Assembly: GCF_009796785.1 (NCBI RefSeq)
Contig: NZ_CP047026.1
Location: forward strand, 1,262,001-1,326,000
Origin: Polaribacter sp. L3A8
Lineage (GTDB): Bacteria > Bacteroidota > Bacteroidia > Flavobacteriales > Flavobacteriaceae
DNA length: 64,000 nt
Reading direction: 5' to 3'
Positions 1-7,987 of this stretch are shown here, one piece after another. The position numbers and the translations under genes were made by a program. The notes beneath the pieces are model-generated. The model was not told where the DNA came from. It saw only the letters and a list, made by a program, of their open reading frames with translations, and searched no databases. Positions within the stretch are counted from its first letter, which is position 1; each line of letters starts with the position of its first letter.

Positions 1-213
1 AATTTTAAAGCACTTCATACAATGATTCATCAAGTGAAATCTTGGATAAGAACAACGTATTCTTGGGTTAGTGACTTTAATCTAAATAGATATTTTAATG
101 AATTTTGTTTTAGAATTAATCGATCACAAAGTAAAGCAACAATATTCAATAACTTAATAACTAAAATGGTTGAAAAGGAGAAAGTAGAACATCACAAAAT
201 TATATGTAACTAA
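1..213 (+). CDS. IS1595-family transposase, C-terminal fragment
   Basis: The frame is open from the first base, so the real start lies outside the window. The visible 70 residues look like the end of ISXO2/IS1595-type DDE transposases: a segment reading HTMIHQVKSWIRTTYSWV is followed by YFNEFCFRINRSQSK, matching the family's closing pattern of a tryptophan-rich stretch and then a Y-x-EF-x-FR-x-NR block. The catalytic acidic residues would lie upstream. The gene ends just before a strong terminator. I see no clear terminal inverted repeat after the stop, so whether the element is intact cannot be decided here. Confidence 0.75.
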   Translation, partial: NFKALHTMIHQVKSWIRTTYSWVSDFNLNRYFNEFCFRINRSQSKATIFNNLITKMVEKEKVEHHKIICN

Positions 214-247
214 CTACTGACCTCTATAATAATTATTTAAAGATACA

Positions 248-301
248 TTTTATCACAAAAAAAACGCCTCATTTTCATGAGGCGTTTTTTTTGTGATAAA
301 A
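248..301. terminator. Bidirectional terminator, perfect 25-bp stem
   Basis: Bases 248-272 are an exact reverse complement of 277-301, around a 4-base loop (TTTC). The core CGCCTCAT/ATGAGGCG is flanked by eight A on the left and eight T on the right, so it works on both strands. It lies between the transposase fragment (+) and sucC (-). Confidence 0.9.
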
Positions 302-305
302 CTAC

Positions 306-1508
306 TTATTTAGCAGCTTCTAAAACCGCTTGCACTTTATCAGCAGCTTCTTGAAATTCTGTAGCAGAAATAATTTCCATTCCAGAATTATCAATTAATT
401 CTTTTGCTTCTTTAGCATTTGTACCTTGTAATCTACAAATAATTGGCACATTAATTTTGTCTCCCATACTTTTGTAAGCATCTACAACACCTTGTGCAAC
501 TCTGTCACAACGTACAATACCTCCAAAAATATTTACTAAAATTGCTTTTACATTCGGGTCTTTTAAGATAATTCCGAAAGCTGTTTCAACTCTAGCAGCG
601 TCTGCAGTACCACCAACGTCTAAAAAGTTAGCAGGCTCTCCTCCAGATTCTTTAATTAAATCCATAGTTCCCATTGCTAAACCAGCTCCGTTTACCATAC
701 AACCAACATTTCCATCTAAATCTACATAGTTTAAACCTGCAGCTTTAGCTTCTACTTCAATTGGGTTTTCTTCACGTAAATCGCGCATTGCGGCATAATC
801 TCTGTGTCTGTATAATGCATTTTCATCTAAAGAAACTTTAGCGTCTACAGCCATTATTTTAGAATCAGATGTTTTTAAAACAGGATTAATTTCAAACATA
901 GAAGAATCAGAACCAATGTATGCTTTGTATAAATTAGTAACAAATTTTGTCATTTCTTTAAAAGCAACACCAGATAAACCTAAATTAAAAGCAACTTTAC
1001 GTGCTTGAAAAGGCATGATACCTAATAAAGGATCTATTTCTTCTGTAAAAATTAAGTGCGGAGTTTCTTCTGCAACTGTTTCAATATCCATTCCACCTTC
1101 TGTAGAATACATAATCATATTTTTACCAGTAGCTCTGTTTAACAATACAGACATATAATATTCATCTGGCTCAGAATCTCCAGGATAATATACATCCTCA
1201 CAAATTAAAACTTGATTTACTTTTTTACCTTCTGCAGAAGTTTGCGGTGTTACCAACATCATACCAATAATATCATTGGCAATACTTTCTACTTCAGCTA
1301 AGTTTTTTGCCAACTTAACTCCTCCACCTTTTCCACGTCCACCTGCATGAACTTGTGCTTTAATAACATGCCAACCGGTACCAGTTTCTGCAGTTAATTG
1401 TTTTGCTGCATCTACAGCCTCTTTATGGTTGCTTGCAACAATTCCACGTTGAATTCTAACGCCAAAACTGCTCAAAATTTCTTTTCCTTGATATTCGTGT
1501 AAGTTCAT
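306..1508 (-). CDS. sucC: Succinyl-CoA synthetase beta subunit (ADP-forming)
   Basis: Beta subunit of the TCA-cycle enzyme that converts succinyl-CoA to succinate with formation of a nucleoside triphosphate; it works in the cytosol as a complex with SucD. The 400 residues match the usual length of about 390-400. It begins with the family signature MNLHEYQGKEIL. An ATP-grasp part follows, with the glycine-rich loop HAGGRGKGGGV near residues 54-64 and metal-binding MFEINP near 205. The CoA-ligase-type C-terminal half has GGTADAARV near 303 and NIFGGIVRCD near 326. sucD is not adjacent, which is common in Bacteroidota. A -7 promoter box lies 23 bases upstream. Confidence 0.97.
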   Translation of the reverse strand: MNLHEYQGKEILSSFGVRIQRGIVASNHKEAVDAAKQLTAETGTGWHVIKAQVHAGGRGKGGGVKLAKNLAEVESIANDIIGMMLVTPQTSAEGKKVNQVLICEDVYYPGDSEPDEYYMSVLLNRATGKNMIMYSTEGGMDIETVAEETPHLIFTEEIDPLLGIMPFQARKVAFNLGLSGVAFKEMTKFVTNLYKAYIGSDSSMFEINPVLKTSDSKIMAVDAKVSLDENALYRHRDYAAMRDLREENPIEVEAKAAGLNYVDLDGNVGCMVNGAGLAMGTMDLIKESGGEPANFLDVGGTADAARVETAFGIILKDPNVKAILVNIFGGIVRCDRVAQGVVDAYKSMGDKINVPIICRLQGTNAKEAKELIDNSGMEIISATEFQEAADKVQAVLEAAK

Positions 1509-1531
1509 TTGTAAAATTTTATTAACGGTTT

Positions 1532-1539
1532 CAAAAATA
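1532..1539 (-). promoter_or_regulatory. -7 promoter box of sucC
   Basis: On the minus strand this reads TATTTTTG, a perfect Bacteroidota -7 box (TAnnTTTG), with its inner edge 23 bases before the sucC start codon. I see no TTG -33 element at the usual spacing. Confidence 0.5.
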
Positions 1540-1905
1540 CAAATTCATATATAAAAAGGTGCATCTTTTCAATTAAAAAAAATCTTAAATAAATATATCA
1601 ATTTTTCATTAAGAAAATTTCAACAATTTATTCAATAAATATCAAAGATACAAGTGCTCTAAACTTGTCTATTTAATAGATTAGAACAAACTTAAAATAT
1701 TTTTAATTATACTTATTGCTTGTTAACCTATTGTAGTTTTTGATAAAACTTTGTCAATTACAGTGAATCATATTACTGAAATTGGTATCTAGAATCCAAT
1801 TTTAAATTACGAAATTGTTCTCGATATCATTTTTCGTACCTCAGAATCACTCGAACTGAGATTTTAGAATTAAAAAGGTAAAAAAGCAGAATAGGTGTTA
1901 GTTAG

Positions 1906-1948
1906 AAAACGGATATTCTTCATTTATAAGGATATCCGTTTTTTTTTG
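1906..1948 (+). terminator. Rho-independent terminator-like hairpin
   Basis: Bases 1906-1916 (AAAACGGATAT) pair with 1932-1942, followed by a run of T. No plus-strand gene ends just upstream, so it may close an unannotated small RNA or be the leftover end of a lost gene. Confidence 0.55.
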
Positions 1949-1978
1949 ATCAAAATACAAGTCTTTTTTATACATTCG
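1947..1978 (+). promoter_or_regulatory. Probable lolD promoter
   Basis: TTG at 1947-1949, then 21 bases, then TACATTCG at 1971-1978. The -7 box has one mismatch to TAnnTTTG. The lolD start codon follows 17 bases later. Confidence 0.4.
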
Positions 1979-1995
1979 TTACAAAGTTTTTAAGT

Positions 1996-2664
1996 ATGAT
2001 AATAGGTAAAAACATTCACAAATATTATGGGGATGTAGAAGTTTTAAAAGGAGTAGATTTACACATAAAAAAAGGAGAAATTGTTGCTATTGTTGGTCCA
2101 TCTGGAGCAGGAAAAACAACCTTACTTCAAATTTTAGGTACTTTAGACAAACCTAAAAAGAATGAAAATTTCGAATTAAAATTAAACAATGTTTCTCTTA
2201 AAAACTTAGCAGACAAAGAACTGTCTTCGTTTAGAAACAAACATATTGGTTTTATTTTTCAATTTCATCAATTACTACCAGAATTTACCGCTTTAGAAAA
2301 CGTTTGTATACCTGCATTTATTGCTAAAAAGCCAAAACAGGAAACGGAAAAAAGAGCGAATGAAATTCTTAATTTCTTAGGTTTATCTCATAGAATAAGC
2401 CATAAACCAAACGAACTTTCTGGAGGAGAACAACAAAGAGTAGCCGTTGCTAGAGCCTTAATTAACAAGCCTTCAGTTATTTTAGCTGATGAACCTAGTG
2501 GTAATTTAGATAGTGAATCTGCAAAGAATTTACATGAGCTATTTTTTAAACTACGTGATGAATTTGGACAAACCTTTGTTATTATTACACATAACGAAGA
2601 ATTAGCCAATATGGCGGATAGAAAACTAACTATGATTGATGGTAAAATAGTAGAAAAAAACTAA
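1996..2664 (+). CDS. lolD: LolD-like ABC transporter ATP-binding protein
   Basis: ATPase subunit of the MacB/LolD class of ABC systems; in the Lol complex it powers release of lipoproteins from the inner membrane towards the outer membrane. It has 222 residues, the usual LolD size. Motifs: Walker A GPSGAGKT (34-41), Q-loop FQF near 88-90, ABC signature LSGGEQQ (141-147), Walker [10 protein letters not shown] (161-169) and the switch histidine in ITHN (199). No permease (LolC/E) is adjacent, which is common in Bacteroidota. It sits 6 bases before the TIGR02757 gene and is probably co-transcribed with it. The exact substrate is inferred from the subfamily. Confidence 0.85.
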   Translation: MIIGKNIHKYYGDVEVLKGVDLHIKKGEIVAIVGPSGAGKTTLLQILGTLDKPKKNENFELKLNNVSLKNLADKELSSFRNKHIGFIFQFHQLLPEFTALENVCIPAFIAKKPKQETEKRANEILNFLGLSHRISHKPNELSGGEQQRVAVARALINKPSVILADEPSGNLDSESAKNLHELFFKLRDEFGQTFVIITHNEELANMADRKLTMIDGKIVEKN

Positions 2665-2670
2665 TTTTTT

Positions 2671-3435
2671 ATGACTCAAAAAGAACTAAAAGAGTTTTTA
2701 GATGAAAAAGTAATTCTGTATAACAACCCAAAGTTTATTGAGTCTGACCCGATACAAATACCACATTTATTTTCTAAAAAAGAAGATATTGAAATTGCCG
2801 CTTTTTTAGCTGCAACCATTTCTTGGGGTAACAGAACCATGATTATTAGAAACGCAACTAAGATGATGGATCTTTTTGATAATGCTCCTTTTGATTTTGT
2901 AATGAATCATAAAGAAAGCGATTTATCATCTCTTGACGGTTTTGTACACAGAACTTTTAATGCAATCGACCTACAACAATTTGTTACGTCTTTAAAACAC
3001 ATTTACACCAACCATAAAGGATTAGAAAATGTCTTATTAGTAAATGAAAAAGAGACCGATTATAAGAACGCAATTCATCATTTAAAAGACGTTTTTTTTG
3101 AAGTTGATCATCAACAAAGAACACAAAAACACATTTCTGATCCGCTAAAAAATTCGGCTGCAAAAAGGATAAATATGTTCTTACGATGGATGGTTAGAGA
3201 CGACCATAAAGGAGTTGATTTCGGACTTTGGAAAACACATAAACCTGCAAATTTATCTTGTCCTTTAGATGTACATTCTGGCAATGTTGCACGTAAATTA
3301 AAACTGCTTTTAAGAAAACAAAATGACTGGAAAGCACTTTCTGAATTGGATAAAAATTTAAGAAAACTAGACAAAAACGATCCTGTAAAATATGATTTCG
3401 CTTTGTTTGGATTAGGTGTTTTTGAGAAATTTTAA
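2671..3435 (+). CDS. TIGR02757 (DUF2400) family protein
   Basis: 254 residues of a conserved family that is widespread in Bacteroidota and has no assigned reaction that I know of. Recognisable family blocks are FLAATISWGNR near 48-58, a charged middle with SAAKRINMFLRWMVR near 163-177, and the conserved end LSCPLDVHSGNVARKL followed by a C-terminal NDPVKYDFALFGLGV. It is mostly helical, with no signal peptide or membrane segment. It starts 6 bases after lolD, so the two genes share a transcript. The function should be left open. Confidence 0.85.
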   Translation: MTQKELKEFLDEKVILYNNPKFIESDPIQIPHLFSKKEDIEIAAFLAATISWGNRTMIIRNATKMMDLFDNAPFDFVMNHKESDLSSLDGFVHRTFNAIDLQQFVTSLKHIYTNHKGLENVLLVNEKETDYKNAIHHLKDVFFEVDHQQRTQKHISDPLKNSAAKRINMFLRWMVRDDHKGVDFGLWKTHKPANLSCPLDVHSGNVARKLKLLLRKQNDWKALSELDKNLRKLDKNDPVKYDFALFGLGVFEKF

Positions 3436-3633
3436 CCCCAATATCACCTACAAAAAAAAAAGGAAACTGCAACAAATTAACCCCTTTTAAAATGTACTTT
3501 AAAACTTTCTACAGATGTTCTTATTCACACTTTAAATAGCTAAACAACACTTTAATTTCAAAAGATTATCTTACACCTTTCAAAGACAAATTTATAAAAC
3601 AAACTATTTTTAAATCACATAGAAATTCCATAA

Positions 3634-5583
3634 ATGCAATTTAAGAATCCAGAAATATTATACTTTTTAGCACTGTTAATCATCCCTATAATAGTGCATC
3701 TTTTTCAACTACAAAAATTTGTAAAAGTGCCTTTTACAAACGTTGCCTTTTTACAGAAACTAGTACAACAAACACGTAAGAGTTCTCGCATAAAAAAGTG
3801 GCTAATTTTAGCCACAAGAATGCTTTTATTTACCGCTCTAATTTTTGCTTTTTCTCAACCTTATTTCAGCAACAAAACAGCAAACAAAAAACAACATAAT
3901 TATATCTATCTAGACAATTCTTTAAGTACAAATACTAAAGAAAAAAAAGGAAATTTACTACAAATAGCAGCGCAAGAAATTATAGAAAATGTATCAGAAA
4001 AAGATGTATATTCGTTGCAAACAAATTCTGAGTTCTACGATAAAATCACCAAAAAAGAACTAAAAAAAGTCTTACTACAAACAAAAGAAACTTCAAAAAA
4101 AGTAGATTTACCTACCGTTTTACTAAAATTTAACAACAACAAAAAAAATAAAACTAAAGATTTAAGTAAAACAATATTAATATCTGATTTTCAGAATACT
4201 TACATAAACGAGTTTACAAATGTAACACCCTCGTTTTCGGCTATAAAACTAACAGCAGCCATAAAAAACAACATTTCTATTGATAGTGTTTTTATCAACA
4301 ATACAAATGCAACTAATTTCACTTTAAATGTTCTTGTAAAAAACCAAGGAGCCTCACAAAAAAATATTCCGATTGCTATTTACAATGATCAGAAATTAAT
4401 TAGTAAACTCACCTCCTCTTTTGAAAAAGACTCTCAAAAAAATATTGAATTTAAAATTCAAAATCAGCAAGAATTTAATGGAAAAATAGTCATCACTTTT
4501 AGCGATGCTTTTTCGTTTGACAACACCTTTTATTTTACGTTTAAAAACGATCAAAAAATCAATATTTTATCGATAGGTAAACAGGCAGAATTTCTTTCTA
4601 AAATTTACACAGAAAATGAATTTAATCTCACACAAACCACAGCGCAAAACATCAACTATAATTCCGTTTTAAAACAACAATTAATTGTACTGAATGAAGT
4701 AGAAAATTTCTCTGAAATTTTATCAAAAAAGATTATTGAATTTTCTAAAAACGGAGGAAGTGTTGTAATCATTCCAAATAAAAATTTGAATATTGACTCT
4801 TATAATTCTTTGCTTCAAAATTTAAATTCAGGAAAAATTACTCCTAAAAAAATAGACAATTTAAAGATTACAAACATCAATTATAAACACCCCATTTTTA
4901 AGAATGTGTTTTCTAAAAAAGTAACCAATTTTCAAAATCCAACGGTTCAAAATTACTTTCCTATTTCATCAAAAAAAACCAGTACAATAATTTCTTTTGA
5001 AAATAATATTCCGTTTATTTCTCAAATTACAAATAACAAAAATAACCTCTTTTGGGTTGCAAGTTCTTTGGATAAAAAAAACAGCAATTTTATAAATTCT
5101 CCACTCATAGTTCCGGTGTTTTATAACTTTGGAAAATGGAGTTTTAGGCACCCAAAATTATTCTATAGAATTGCTACAGAAAACAAAATTGACATTGAAA
5201 CAGCTATCGAAAAAGACAAGGTTTTAAGAATTGCTAATGCTGTAAATTCTTTTATTCCTTTACAACAAAAATTTCAAAATAAAGTACGCATTACTACCAA
5301 AGAGCAACCTTTAAAATCTGGTTTTTACAGCATCCTAAAAGGTGTCGATACTATTCAAAAATTAGCCTTTAATTATCCAAAAGAAGAAAGCTTACTAAAT
5401 TTTATGGATATAAGTGAGCTACAAAAAACAAACAAAAACATTACTATTTCTAATTCAATTGCAGATGTTTTTAAAGAAATCAACAAAAAAAATGAAGTTC
5501 ATTGGCTTTGGAAATGGTTTTTATCGTTGGCAATTGTATCTTTGCTTTTAGAAATTTTGATTTTAAAATTCTATAAACCATGA
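3634..5583 (+). CDS. BatA-domain membrane protein
   Basis: 649 residues. The N-terminus is the BatA double-membrane domain (TIGR02226 type): membrane segments at about 8-25 and 55-74 around a conserved FTNVAFLQKL loop. A long low-complexity Lys/Asn/Ser-rich extracytoplasmic part follows, then one C-terminal membrane helix at about 627-647. The family lies near Bat (Bacteroides aerotolerance) operons and often carries a degenerate VWA-like domain; I see no clear MIDAS motif here. Its stop codon overlaps the next start by 4 bases (ATGA), so it is translationally coupled to the dihydroorotase-like gene. Role unknown. Confidence 0.8.
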   Translation: MQFKNPEILYFLALLIIPIIVHLFQLQKFVKVPFTNVAFLQKLVQQTRKSSRIKKWLILATRMLLFTALIFAFSQPYFSNKTANKKQHNYIYLDNSLSTNTKEKKGNLLQIAAQEIIENVSEKDVYSLQTNSEFYDKITKKELKKVLLQTKETSKKVDLPTVLLKFNNNKKNKTKDLSKTILISDFQNTYINEFTNVTPSFSAIKLTAAIKNNISIDSVFINNTNATNFTLNVLVKNQGASQKNIPIAIYNDQKLISKLTSSFEKDSQKNIEFKIQNQQEFNGKIVITFSDAFSFDNTFYFTFKNDQKINILSIGKQAEFLSKIYTENEFNLTQTTAQNINYNSVLKQQLIVLNEVENFSEILSKKIIEFSKNGGSVVIIPNKNLNIDSYNSLLQNLNSGKITPKKIDNLKITNINYKHPIFKNVFSKKVTNFQNPTVQNYFPISSKKTSTIISFENNIPFISQITNNKNNLFWVASSLDKKNSNFINSPLIVPVFYNFGKWSFRHPKLFYRIATENKIDIETAIEKDKVLRIANAVNSFIPLQQKFQNKVRITTKEQPLKSGFYSILKGVDTIQKLAFNYPKEESLLNFMDISELQKTNKNITISNSIADVFKEINKKNEVHWLWKWFLSLAIVSLLLEILILKFYKP

Positions 5584-6833
5584 CTACGCTTTTAAAATCG
5601 GCAACGATTATAGACTCTTCAAGCCCATATCATCATCAAAAAAAAGACATTTTAATTACCAACGGAATCATTGAGAAAATAGACGATTCTATAGAAAACA
5701 ATAATTATAAAGTGGTAACACTAGATAATTTACATGTTTCTTGCGGATGGTTTGATACGAGTGTTTCTTTTGGAGAACCCGGTTTTGAAGAAAGAGAAAA
5801 CATTAAAAACGGATTAAATGTTGCTGCAAAAAGCGGATTTACAGCAGTGGCAGTAAATGCCAACTCTAATCCCGTAATAGACAACAAGGCAGCTGTTGAA
5901 TTTTTAATACACAAGGCAGCTGGATTTGCTACCAACCTATACCCTATTGCTGCGCTAACACAAAATAGCGAAGGGATAGACATGGCTGAATTATACGACA
6001 TGCAACAATCTGGCGCCATTGCCTTTGCCGATTACAACCAACCAGTGGCAAACGATAATTTGATGAAAATTGCACTTTTGTACGCGCAAAATTTTAACGG
6101 ATTAGTTTTTAGTTTTCCTAAAAACAATTCTATTGCCGGGGAAGGTATTGCTAATGAAGGTATTAATAGTACAAAATTAGGTCTAAAAGGAAGTCCTGCT
6201 TTAGCAGAACACATACAAATTGCAAGAGATTTATTTTTATTAGAATATACAGGAGGAAAACTACACATTCCAACAATTTCTACAACAAAATCTGTAGAAC
6301 TAATTGCAGCTGCAAAAAAGAAAGGATTGCAAGTTACCTGTAGTGTTTCTGTACATCATTTAACCTTATCTGACGATGAATTACATGGTTTTGACAGTAA
6401 CTATAAGGTAAACCCTCCTTTAAGAACCAAAGCTGACGTAAAAAGCTTACAAAAAGGAATTAAATCTGGAGTTATAGACATTATTACTTCTGACCACAAC
6501 CCGATAGATATCGAACACAAAAAACTAGAGTTTAGTGAAGCTAAAGACGGAACTATAGGTTTAGAAAGTGCTTTTGGCGCCATCAATTCGGTTTTAGGTT
6601 TAGAAGATTTTATAGAAAACATCACACAAAACCCTAGAACTATTTTTGGGTTAGAGCATCATTCTATAAAAGAAAACAACAAAGCAGAAATTACTTTATT
6701 TAACCCAGAAAGTAACTATACATTTACAAAGGAACATATTTTATCAACATCAAAAAACAGTGCATTTCTTGATAAGAAGTTAAAAGGAAAAGCATACGGC
6801 ATATATGCTAATAATCAATTAATACTAAATTAA
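5580..6833 (+). CDS. Dihydroorotase-like protein, probably inactive
   Basis: 417 residues with the amidohydrolase fold and overall pattern of type I dihydroorotase. EPGFEERENI (66-75), VNPPLRTKADV (277-287) and TSDHNP (303-308) are easy to align. The metal site is degraded: the usual D-x-H-x-H reads D59-T-S61-V-S63, so both histidines are serine. The later HICH motif reads HIPT, so its second histidine is Thr232. The usual histidine after strand 4 is not visible in LVFSFPKN. Only the final aspartate (D305) remains. It resembles the non-catalytic PyrC-prime proteins that support aspartate transcarbamoylase assembly in some bacteria. The genuine enzyme is presumably elsewhere. It overlaps the BatA gene by 4 bases. 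Confidence 0.85.
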   Translation: MTTLLKSATIIDSSSPYHHQKKDILITNGIIEKIDDSIENNNYKVVTLDNLHVSCGWFDTSVSFGEPGFEERENIKNGLNVAAKSGFTAVAVNANSNPVIDNKAAVEFLIHKAAGFATNLYPIAALTQNSEGIDMAELYDMQQSGAIAFADYNQPVANDNLMKIALLYAQNFNGLVFSFPKNNSIAGEGIANEGINSTKLGLKGSPALAEHIQIARDLFLLEYTGGKLHIPTISTTKSVELIAAAKKKGLQVTCSVSVHHLTLSDDELHGFDSNYKVNPPLRTKADVKSLQKGIKSGVIDIITSDHNPIDIEHKKLEFSEAKDGTIGLESAFGAINSVLGLEDFIENITQNPRTIFGLEHHSIKENNKAEITLFNPESNYTFTKEHILSTSKNSAFLDKKLKGKAYGIYANNQLILN

Positions 6834-6838
6834 AAACT

Positions 6839-7165
6839 ATGGAAAACCAAACAGTAAATGAAGGAAAAACAATGGCAATTATCAGTCATTTATGGATAAT
6901 TGGATTAATCATCGCTTTTTTTATGAACAACAGCAAAAAGAATTCTTTTGCTAGCTTTTATATCAAACAAATGATTGGCTTAAACTTAATTCAACTTTTA
7001 AATGGATGGATTATTTATAAATTTGTTGGAATGACAGCGGGTTCTATTGTTGGTATTCTTTTATTAGTTTTATGGGTTATTTCACTTATCGGAGCTGTTA
7101 AAGGAGAAGAAAAAACGATTCCTGTAGTTGGAGATCAGTTTCAAGAATGGTTTAAAAACATATAA
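6839..7165 (+). CDS. DUF4870 small membrane protein
   Basis: 108 residues with three or four hydrophobic segments (about 13-29, 41-58, 66-86), an N-terminal KTMAIISHLWIIGLII block and the soluble tail GDQFQEWFKNI. This matches the DUF4870/Tic20-like small membrane family, whose function is unknown. It starts 5 bases after the dihydroorotase-like gene and 23 bases before the esterase gene, so it probably belongs to the same operon. There is no signal peptide beyond the membrane helices. Confidence 0.75.
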   Translation: MENQTVNEGKTMAIISHLWIIGLIIAFFMNNSKKNSFASFYIKQMIGLNLIQLLNGWIIYKFVGMTAGSIVGILLLVLWVISLIGAVKGEEKTIPVVGDQFQEWFKNI

Positions 7166-7188
7166 GCACAACAAAATAAGCATACAAA

Positions 7189-7830
7189 ATGAGCGATTTA
7201 CATTATCTGGTAAGACAACCAAAAACACCTACAGAAAACCCACCTTTACTGGTTTTACTACATGGATACGGAAGTAACGAACAAGATTTATTTTCTTTTG
7301 CAGAAGAATTACCAGATAATTTATTAATAGTTAGTGCACAAGCTCCTTACGCAATGGGCGCTGGGGGTTACGCATGGTATGCTATAAATTTTGATGATAA
7401 AAATGGTAAATTCTCAGACTTAGAACAAGCCAAAGAATCTATTGATAAAATTGCTCTTTTTATTGACCAAATAAAAGTAAAATACAACACAAACCCAGAT
7501 AAAACTTTTTTATTAGGTTTTAGTCAGGGTGCTATATTAAGTTATTCTTTAAGCTTCTTTTATCCTAATAAAGTACAAAATGTAATTGCTTTAAGCGGTT
7601 ATATTAATACAGAATTATTACCAACTATTATTTCTAAAGATATTATAACCAATTATTACTGTTCTCACGGAACGGTAGACCAAGTTTTACCTATAGAATG
7701 GGCTAGAAAAAGCAAGCCTTTTTTAGATAATTTAGGTTTTAATAATGAGTACTCAGAATACCCTGTTGGACACGGTGTAGCACCACAAAACTTTTACAGT
7801 TTTAAAACTTGGATTGAAGAACGATTGTAG
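7189..7830 (+). CDS. Phospholipase/carboxylesterase-type alpha/beta hydrolase
   Basis: 213 residues, a normal length for this serine hydrolase family (Abhydrolase_2). The oxyanion region is LHGYGSN (24-30). The nucleophile elbow is GFSQG (110-114) with Ser112, and the rest of the triad is probably Asp164 in GTVDQVLP and His195 in VGHGVA. No signal peptide is visible, so it should be cytosolic. Expected substrates are carboxyl esters or lysophospholipids; the true one cannot be read from sequence. It is the last gene of the BatA operon and is followed by a terminator. Confidence 0.85.
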   Translation: MSDLHYLVRQPKTPTENPPLLVLLHGYGSNEQDLFSFAEELPDNLLIVSAQAPYAMGAGGYAWYAINFDDKNGKFSDLEQAKESIDKIALFIDQIKVKYNTNPDKTFLLGFSQGAILSYSLSFFYPNKVQNVIALSGYINTELLPTIISKDIITNYYCSHGTVDQVLPIEWARKSKPFLDNLGFNNEYSEYPVGHGVAPQNFYSFKTWIEERL

Positions 7831-7852
7831 GTTTTATTAAAACTTAAAAAAT

Positions 7853-7891
7853 ATCTTATTACTTTGTTAAAAGTTAATAAGATTTTTTTTT
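7853..7891 (+). terminator. Terminator after the esterase gene
   Basis: ATCTTATTA (7853-7861) pairs with TAATAAGAT (7875-7883), followed immediately by a run of T. It closes the operon that starts at 3634. Confidence 0.7.
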
Positions 7892-7987
7892 GCTTTAAAA
7901 ATTAACGCCAATAAAGGAAAAACCTAAAACCTATACCTGAATATATTAACTCTTGTAAAAAAAGAACTGAGCTAACTTTATACGTTA

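Larger units (their letters stand above)
1509..1995. other. Intergenic region between sucC and lolD
   Basis: 487 bases without a convincing gene. It holds the sucC promoter on the left and a weak dispersed-repeat-like hairpin around 1817-1860 (GTTCTCGA to TCGAAC, and CTCAG/CTGAG). A terminator-like hairpin lies at 1906-1948 and a probable lolD promoter at 1947-1978. The rest is plain AT-rich sequence. Confidence 0.6.
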
